Assembly (NCBI GenBank): GCA_947478985.1
Contig: CANJYC010000118.1
Span: 1-6,166 of the forward strand
Direction: 5' to 3'
DNA: 6,166 nucleotides
Origin: Acidobacteriota bacterium
Lineage (GTDB): Bacteria > Acidobacteriota > Vicinamibacteria > Vicinamibacterales > UBA2999
The notes under the pieces are model-generated. The model saw only the letters and a program-made list of their open reading frames with translations, had not been told where the DNA came from and did no database searches. This document shows positions 5,372-6,166 of this stretch, in pieces. Positions within the stretch are counted from its first letter, which is position 1, and every line of letters starts with the position of its first letter. The translations under genes were made by a program, and so were the position numbers.

Positions 5372-5384
5372 GTGGTTTCCTCAT

Positions 5385-5398
5385 GGGCCGAACGGCCC
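5385..5398 (+). other. Hairpin in the tRNA 5' leader
   Basis: GGGCC (5385-5389) and GGCCC (5394-5398) form a perfect GC stem with a GAAC loop, 17 bases before the mature tRNA. It is presumably removed by RNase P and may keep the leader from misfolding with the GC-rich tRNA. No T-run follows, so I do not call it a terminator. Confidence 0.4.
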
Positions 5399-5415
5399 GT
5401 TCCTCTAGACAGTGT

Positions 5416-5492
<77 letters not shown>

Positions 5493-5533
5493 AGTCATCA
5501 GCCAGCATCATCGTCCAGCAACATCGCCCTGCT

Positions 5534-5548
5534 CCAGCCGTTGGCTGG
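5534..5548 (+). terminator. Possible 3' hairpin between tRNA-fMet and the membrane protein gene
   Basis: CCAGCC (5534-5539) and GGCTGG (5543-5548) form a perfect 6-bp stem with a GTT loop, 42 bases after the tRNA and 22 bases past the stop of the convergent membrane gene. A pyrimidine-rich stretch with TCTTCTT follows about 17 bases later, too far for a classic U-tract. It may mark transcript ends from either side. Confidence 0.35.
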
Positions 5549-5569
5549 CGTCCGCTGCCTCGCGTCTTC

Positions 5570-6166
5570 TTACCGCGCTCTGCGCACCCGGTAGAGGTAG
5601 TCGCCGCCAAAGGTGCCGACCAGCTCAACCTCCCTGCTTTCCTGCGCCGCGGTGACGGCGGCACGCAGCTCCGATGCCCGTCCCGTCGCCACGACGACAT
5701 ACGTGATGCCCAGCGCGTGCAGGCGATCGATCGAGACCGGTGCCGGGAACTGAACGAGCGCGGCCAGGTTGTCCTTGTGCGCCAGCGGCTCGTGGCGCCC
5801 GAAGCCGTTGGCGATCGGATGCCAGTGGACGGTGGAATACAGCAGATAATCGGCTTCCCTGAAACCTTGGGGCGTTCCGCGATAGCTCGGCAGCGACAGG
5901 ACCGCCCCTGGCGGCATCGACTGCAGGCGGTGATAGACCTCGGGGACATCAAACGGCTTCGGCTTCCCCCCAGGGAAATCCACGAGAAACGATTCGGCGA
6001 GGAATGCCGCGCCGAGGCACGCGACCACCGCCCGCGCGCGCCATCCTCTCCCCCGCACGAGAAACGCAGCGCCGTATGCGGCAAGCGCCGCGAACGCGAG
6101 CATGACCAGCAACGCGAAGCGTGCGGGTGATCGCAGCATGGACAGCCCGGGCAGATGCGCCAGCAG
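5570..6166 (-). CDS. C-terminal part of a polytopic membrane protein (start beyond the right edge)
   Basis: The reading frame is open to the right edge, so the 198 residues seen are a C-terminal piece. The first nine visible residues, LLAHLPGLS, lead into MLRSPARF, a stretch like the linker before the last membrane helices of large GT-C-like or YfhO-like membrane proteins; the ATG at 6139 is therefore probably internal. Two membrane segments are visible, at about 17-37 and 44-62. A soluble, probably extracytoplasmic, tail follows with FDVPEVYHRLQSMPPGAVLS, then READYLLYSTVHWHPIANG, and a Rossmann-like end, IDRLHALGITYVVVATG. Such proteins act in cell-envelope or polysaccharide assembly, but no catalytic residues can be seen in this part, so I assign no function. 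It converges on tRNA-fMet. Confidence 0.8.
   Translation of the reverse strand: MLAHLPGLSMLRSPARFALLVMLAFAALAAYGAAFLVRGRGWRARAVVACLGAAFLAESFLVDFPGGKPKPFDVPEVYHRLQSMPPGAVLSLPSYRGTPQGFREADYLLYSTVHWHPIANGFGRHEPLAHKDNLAALVQFPAPVSIDRLHALGITYVVVATGRASELRAAVTAAQESREVELVGTFGGDYLYRVRRAR

Overview
The window is a compact, GC-rich bacterial chromosomal segment holding mostly housekeeping genes. I see no phage, IS, CRISPR or plasmid signature. The organism cannot be fixed from this sequence. High GC, a CCA-encoded initiator tRNA, a DUF2007-RNase III fusion and the gene mix fit a high-GC Gram-negative-type bacterium; Acidobacteriota is my guess, and it is inference only.

Layout, left to right: the N-terminal two thirds of purA (minus, running off the left edge); a 302-bp divergent intergenic region with an inverted repeat around a consensus -35 box; a P-loop ATPase with a C-terminal winged-helix-like region (plus); rnc (minus), whose product carries an extra N-terminal DUF2007-like domain; a PLP-dependent cystathionine gamma-synthase/lyase (plus); cutA (minus); a 218-bp intergenic region with repeated CTTGTACT boxes and a potential long hairpin; an ftsB/divIC-type septum formation gene (plus); the initiator tRNA gene tRNA-fMet(CAT) with its own promoter (plus); and the C-terminal end of a polytopic membrane protein (minus, running off the right edge).

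The protein genes alternate strand at every step, so none shares an obvious operon with its neighbour here. The two fully visible convergent protein-gene pairs overlap by 17 bp (ATPase/rnc) or are 3 bp apart (PLP enzyme/cutA). The divergent pairs share promoter regions, the tightest being the 36 bp between rnc and the PLP enzyme. Jobs covered are purine synthesis (PurA), RNA processing (RNase III), sulfur amino acid metabolism, metal tolerance (CutA), cell division (FtsB) and translation initiation (tRNA-fMet). They are linked by location rather than by a common pathway.

The points most worth a second look are the DUF2007-RNase III fusion, the ATPase with Arg at the Walker A lysine position, the TTGTAC box array with a foldable element upstream of ftsB, the ATGTCAA/TTGACAT inverted repeat upstream of the ATPase, and the mirrored -10 between rnc and the PLP enzyme. 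I did not find convincing evidence of a new multi-gene system.
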